Part shown: piece after piece, positions 5,526-8,401 of the stretch
Position numbering within the stretch: position 1 is the first letter of the stretch
Layout of the letters: each line of letters starts with the position of its first letter
NCBI GenBank assembly: GCA_964526905.1
Contig: CAZGMN010000140.1
Span: forward strand, 1 to 8,401
Source of the DNA: CAZGMN01 sp964526905
Lineage (GTDB): Bacteria; Acidobacteriota; Aminicenantia; Aminicenantales; Aminicenantaceae
Length of the DNA: 8,401 nucleotides
Direction: 5' to 3'
Position numbers and translations under genes: made by a program
Notes under the pieces: generated by a model
The model's input: the letters and a program-made list of their open reading frames with translations, nothing else
Told to the model about the DNA's origin: nothing
The model's database searches: none

Positions 5526-7192
5526 AGATCGTTGAATGTGTCCCCAATTTCAGCGAAGGGCAAGACAGGGAAATCATCAATTCCATCACTAAAGAAATCG
5601 AGTCCACGCCGGAGGTGAAGCTGCTCGATGTCGATCCGGGAGAATCGACGAACAGAACCGTTGTCACTTTTATCGGCACACCGCAAGGCGTGAAGGAGGC
5701 GGCGTTCAAGTCAATCAAGAAAGCGGCTGAATTGATCGATATGAGAAAGCACAAAGGAGCGCACAGTCGAATCGGCGCCACTGATGTCTGCCCTCTTGTT
5801 CCTGTTTCTGGGGTGACCATGGAAGACTGCATCCAGCTTGCCAAGGAGCTGGGAGAAAGGGTAGCCAGAGAATTGGGAATCCCCGTTTATCTTTATGAAC
5901 AAGCTGCCCAGAATCCAGAAAGAGAGAATCTCGCCAATATCCGTAAAGGAGAATATGAAGGCTTGCAGGAAAAATTAAAAGACCCGAAATGGGCTCCTGA
6001 CTATGGTCAGCCGGTCTTTAATCCAAAGTCAGGGGCGACAGTGATTGGGGCCAGAGAATTTCTAATCGCCTATAACATCAACCTCAACACGAGAGACCAG
6101 AAGCTTGCCCATGAGATTGCCCTCAACCTGAGGGAAATGGGACGGGCAAAAAGAGATAAAGCCGGAAACATAGTCAGAGACGCTGAAGGAAAAGCAGTCA
6201 TGGCCCCCGGCAAATTTAAGGCAGTGAAGGCCGTGGGATGGTATATTGAGGACTACGGAATCGCTCAAATTTCGATAAACTTCATTAACTACAAGATAAC
6301 ACCTCCCCACATTGTCTTCGATGAGGCCGCAAGAGAAGCAGAAAAGCTGGGATTAAGGGTCACAGGAAGTGAGCTGGTCGGCCTGATTCCCAAGGAAGCC
6401 CTGCTCATGGCCGGAAGGTATTACCTCGAGAAACAGGGGAAAAGTCCAGGGGTCCCTGAAGAAGAGCTGATAAAAGTCGCAGTCGCTTCCCTCGGCTTGA
6501 ACGATGTTGCTCCCTTCGACCCCCAGAAGAAAATCATAGAATACCAGTTCAAAGAAGAAGAGAGCTCCCTGCTGCGGCTCAACTTGAGAGAATTTGTCAA
6601 CGAGCTCTCTATGGACTCTCCTACACCTGGAGGAGGAAGCACGGCGGCCCTCTGTGGAGCTCTGTCCGCTTCTCTCTCCTCTATGGTTTCCAATCTAAGC
6701 GTTGGAAAAAAAGGATACGAAAAGGTTGAGAAGGAGATGAAGAAAAATGCAGCCAGTGCTCAGATTCTAAAGGACGAACTCCTGAATGCGGTTGATGCCG
6801 ACACAAAAGCCTTTAACAAAGTCATGGCCGCTTACAGATTGCCCAAGTCAACAGAAGAGCAGAAGAAAGAGAAAGACCGAGCAGTGGAAGAGGCTTTGAA
6901 AGAGGCGACATTGGTCCCCTTCTCGGTTCTCGAAAAAAGCATTGAGGCCATGAAGCTGGCGAAAGAGGCCGCTCTCAAAGGAAATAAAAATTCTGTGAGC
7001 GATGCCGGAGTGGCGGCTCTTGCAGCCCAGACTGCGGCCGAGGGGGCGTATTACAACATCAAGATAAACCTTCCGAACATCCAGGACAAGCCATTCAAGA
7101 CAAGAATACAAAGGAAGGCAAATTCGCTGCGCAGAGAATCAGCGAAGCTCAGCATTGAGCTGAAAAGAATCATGGAAAAAGAATTGAAATAA
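5522..7192 (+). CDS. ftcD: Bifunctional glutamate formimidoyltransferase / formimidoyltetrahydrofolate cyclodeaminase
   Basis: Cytoplasmic enzyme of 556 residues, close to the length of the fused animal FTCD. Residues 1-180 are the N-terminal transferase subdomain: KIVECVPNFSEGQ at 2-14, and HKGAHSRIGATDVCPLVPV at 77-95, where His81 is the likely catalytic histidine. Residues about 181-300 form the second transferase subdomain, including YIEDYGIAQISINFINY. A linker runs to about 355. Residues about 355-556 are the helical cyclodeaminase domain: FVNELSMDSPTPGGGSTAA at 358-376, and the acidic DAD motif at 425-427. The enzyme moves the formimino group of formiminoglutamate to tetrahydrofolate and then releases ammonia to give 5,10-methenyl-THF, linking histidine degradation to one-carbon metabolism. 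No hutH, hutU or hutI lies nearby. It overlaps the upstream M16 gene (GTGA) and ends one base before the next gene's TTG. No key motif appears lost. Confidence 0.95.
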   Translation: MKIVECVPNFSEGQDREIINSITKEIESTPEVKLLDVDPGESTNRTVVTFIGTPQGVKEAAFKSIKKAAELIDMRKHKGAHSRIGATDVCPLVPVSGVTMEDCIQLAKELGERVARELGIPVYLYEQAAQNPERENLANIRKGEYEGLQEKLKDPKWAPDYGQPVFNPKSGATVIGAREFLIAYNINLNTRDQKLAHEIALNLREMGRAKRDKAGNIVRDAEGKAVMAPGKFKAVKAVGWYIEDYGIAQISINFINYKITPPHIVFDEAAREAEKLGLRVTGSELVGLIPKEALLMAGRYYLEKQGKSPGVPEEELIKVAVASLGLNDVAPFDPQKKIIEYQFKEEESSLLRLNLREFVNELSMDSPTPGGGSTAALCGALSASLSSMVSNLSVGKKGYEKVEKEMKKNAASAQILKDELLNAVDADTKAFNKVMAAYRLPKSTEEQKKEKDRAVEEALKEATLVPFSVLEKSIEAMKLAKEAALKGNKNSVSDAGVAALAAQTAAEGAYYNIKINLPNIQDKPFKTRIQRKANSLRRESAKLSIELKRIMEKELK

Positions 7193-7193
7193 G

Positions 7194-7718
7194 TTGAAGA
7201 ATTTATTGATCAGCGGGCCTCCTCGCTGTGGAAAAACGACTTTGATGATGAGAGTCATCAAAGACCTTTCCCTTTCTGATAGGGTTGGAGGCTTTATCAC
7301 CGAGGAATTCAGGGAAAAAGGACAAAGAGTGGGCTTCAAGATCATCACTCTTCCTGAAAAAAAAGAAGGTTTGCTTGCCCGCAAGGGCTATCCCTCGCCT
7401 TATCGTCTGGGAAAATATGGAGTGAACATCCAAGAGTTTGAAAAAATCGGATGCTCTTCTCTGGAGAGTGCATTGCATTCGGGAAAATTTATTGTCATCG
7501 ATGAAATCGGCAAGATGGAACTCTTCTCAGAAAAATTCAGGACTGTTCTTTATCAGGCGCTCGAGGCTCCTCAAAAATTATTAGCCACGATCATGGAAAC
7601 AAGGAACGAATTCGCGGACAGGATTAAGACAAGAAAAGATGCAAGAGTTATTCTTCTCAGCCGGGATAATTTTGACCGAGTCTATACTGAGGTTCGAGAT
7701 TGGTTTAAAATGAAATGA
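7194..7718 (+). CDS. THEP1-type nucleoside-triphosphatase (TTG start)
   Basis: Cytoplasmic P-loop NTPase of 174 residues, the usual size for the THEP1 family (structural kin of adenylate kinases and RecA-like folds). Walker A is GPPRCGKTT at 8-16. VGGFITEEFREKGQRVGF at 31-48 is the family's conserved strand-turn region. Walker B is FIVIDEIGKMELFS at 99-112, with Asp103-Glu104. Characterised members hydrolyse ATP, GTP and other NTPs slowly, and their cell role is unclear. The start is TTG 7194, one base after the ftcD stop (TAAgTTG). It places Walker A at the usual position close to the N-terminus, and no upstream ATG is available. No ribosome binding site is evident, so translation probably depends on ribosomes finishing ftcD. 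The next gene follows after 59 bases with no visible terminator. Confidence 0.9.
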   Translation: MKNLLISGPPRCGKTTLMMRVIKDLSLSDRVGGFITEEFREKGQRVGFKIITLPEKKEGLLARKGYPSPYRLGKYGVNIQEFEKIGCSSLESALHSGKFIVIDEIGKMELFSEKFRTVLYQALEAPQKLLATIMETRNEFADRIKTRKDARVILLSRDNFDRVYTEVRDWFKMK

Positions 7719-7777
7719 GATGGTTTTCTAAGCACGTTACCTGATCACTTTATAAGTTTAGAAAAAGAGGCAGAAAA

Positions 7778-8293
7778 ATGAAGGCGCTTCTAGTGATTGA
7801 CATGTTAAAAGATTTTCTTAATAAGGATGGTGCCCTGTACTGCGGCGATGAATCCCGAAAAATCCTACCTCTTATCAAAGAAAAAATTGAACAGTTCCAC
7901 AGAAAAGGAGACTTGGTCGTTTTTATCTGCGACTCCCACGACCCTGATGACTTAGAATTCAGGCTGTTTCCCAGGCATTGCGTTTCTGGCACAAGTGGAG
8001 CTGAGGTCATCGATGAACTCCCGCTTGGAAAACAGGATTTTATTGTCAAAAAAACTCGCTACAGTGCTTTCTACAAAACAAAATTGGATGAGATTCTGAA
8101 AAAAAATAAAGTGAGCGAAGTCTATGTCGTCGGTGTCTGCACCTCAATCTGCGTCATGGACACCGTGGGAGACCTCAGAAACAGAGACTACCCAGTTATT
8201 GTCTACAAAGATGGAGTGGCTGATTTTGACCAAAAAGCCCATAAGTTTTCCTTGGAAAGGATGGAAAAAATTTACGGAGCGAAAATAATTTAG
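7778..8293 (+). CDS. Isochorismatase-family cysteine hydrolase, nicotinamidase-like
   Basis: Cytoplasmic enzyme of 171 residues with a complete isochorismatase-like fold. The catalytic triad is Asp8 (LLVIDMLKDF), Lys92 (KKTRYSAF, 91-98) and Cys125 (GVCTSICVMDT, 119-129). Metal-site residues typical of nicotinamidases are also present: Asp52 and His54 in CDSHDPDD, and His67 in FPRHCVSGTSGAE. This makes nicotinamide to nicotinate (NAD salvage) the best guess over isochorismate hydrolysis, though other amidase substrates are possible in this superfamily. ATG 7778 is supported by AGAGG at 7-base spacing. The gene is the last recognisable one of the plus-strand string, 59 bases after the THEP1 NTPase. 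The 59-base gap is AT-rich and shows no hairpin or T-run, so co-transcription is likely. The ORF is intact. Confidence 0.88.
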   Translation: MKALLVIDMLKDFLNKDGALYCGDESRKILPLIKEKIEQFHRKGDLVVFICDSHDPDDLEFRLFPRHCVSGTSGAEVIDELPLGKQDFIVKKTRYSAFYKTKLDEILKKNKVSEVYVVGVCTSICVMDTVGDLRNRDYPVIVYKDGVADFDQKAHKFSLERMEKIYGAKII

Positions 8294-8305
8294 ATGAGCC
8301 TATCC

Positions 8306-8401
8306 GGAACGGCCTCGCTCCCAATCAGGTTTTTAACGCCGTTCCTTCACCGCCCTTCTCGGCGGCTGCGGAACTCGCTTCGCTCAGACATCCTCGCCGC
8401 C
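8306..8401. repeat. Palindromic intergenic sequence at the window's right end (partial)
   Basis: GGAACGGC (8306-8313) and GCCGTTCC (8338-8345) form a perfect 8-bp inverted repeat around a 24-base loop. Next come CCGCC (8350-8354) with GGCGG (8361-8365), and, as an alternative, GGCGGC (8361-8366) with GCCGCC (8396-8401). The enclosed loop carries CTCGCTTCGCTCAGAC. Its minus strand reads AGCGAAGC, the same 8-mer found twice in the 2363-2667 element. No coding potential is visible. The element continues past 8401, so its size is unknown. The first hairpin is not followed by a T-run, so it is not a classical terminator. It could be a dispersed repeat or the start of a structured RNA. Confidence 0.45.

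Noticed and set aside
8306..8345. Intrinsic terminator for the isochorismatase-family gene
   Set aside because: The 8-bp stem has a 24-base loop and is followed by TTCACCGCCC, not a T-run.

Overview
The window looks like a chromosomal stretch of a free-living, Gram-negative-type bacterium. Several proteins carry N-terminal signal peptides and periplasmic or inner-membrane folds (DUF1573, CcdA-like, M16). No phage, plasmid, CRISPR, tRNA or rRNA signature is visible. The mix of paired secreted M16 proteins, a fused FtcD and a THEP1 NTPase resembles Candidatus Aminicenantes/Acidobacteria-type genomes. That placement is a recollection-level guess, not something the sequence proves.

Layout. Positions 1-257 are AT-rich, with one possible promoter and a 30-codon ORF with a good ribosome binding site. 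Positions 258-472 (minus) hold only the C-terminal ~68 codons of an SPFH/band-7 protein, cut off immediately next to the stop codon of its neighbour. Positions 473-2304 (minus) are a two-gene redox operon: a secreted DUF1573-rhodanese fusion, then a glutaredoxin-like/CcdA-like membrane fusion. Positions 2305-2721 are a divergent intergenic region. Most of it is a GC-rich, heavily palindromic element of about 305 bp with imperfect terminal inverted repeats, internal hairpins and possible 7-bp flanking direct repeats. Positions 2722-8293 (plus) form a tightly packed gene string: two secreted M16-family proteins, bifunctional glutamate formimidoyltransferase/formimino-THF cyclodeaminase (ftcD), a THEP1-type NTPase and an isochorismatase-family (nicotinamidase-like) hydrolase. 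Positions 8294-8401 hold a second palindromic sequence that runs off the window.

How the genes fit together. The minus-strand pair plausibly moves reducing power across the inner membrane (CcdA-like) to extracytoplasmic thiol/sulfur chemistry (glutaredoxin-like and rhodanese domains). In the plus-strand string the first genes are joined by stop/start overlaps (TAATG, GTGA, TAAgTTG), which suggests one transcript. Its products nevertheless mix periplasmic M16 proteins with cytoplasmic folate/histidine catabolism and nucleotide-related enzymes.

Most notable points. (1) Neither M16 protein has an HxxEH zinc site: the subunit that should carry it reads YLLQN, so the pair looks like a double pseudoprotease. 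(2) The 2363-2667 element has a nested palindromic architecture with two mutually exclusive long pairings. It shares an 8-base core (AGCGAAGC) with the sequence at the right end, which suggests a dispersed repeat family or structured RNA. (3) The SPFH remnant marks a recombination, insertion or assembly junction.
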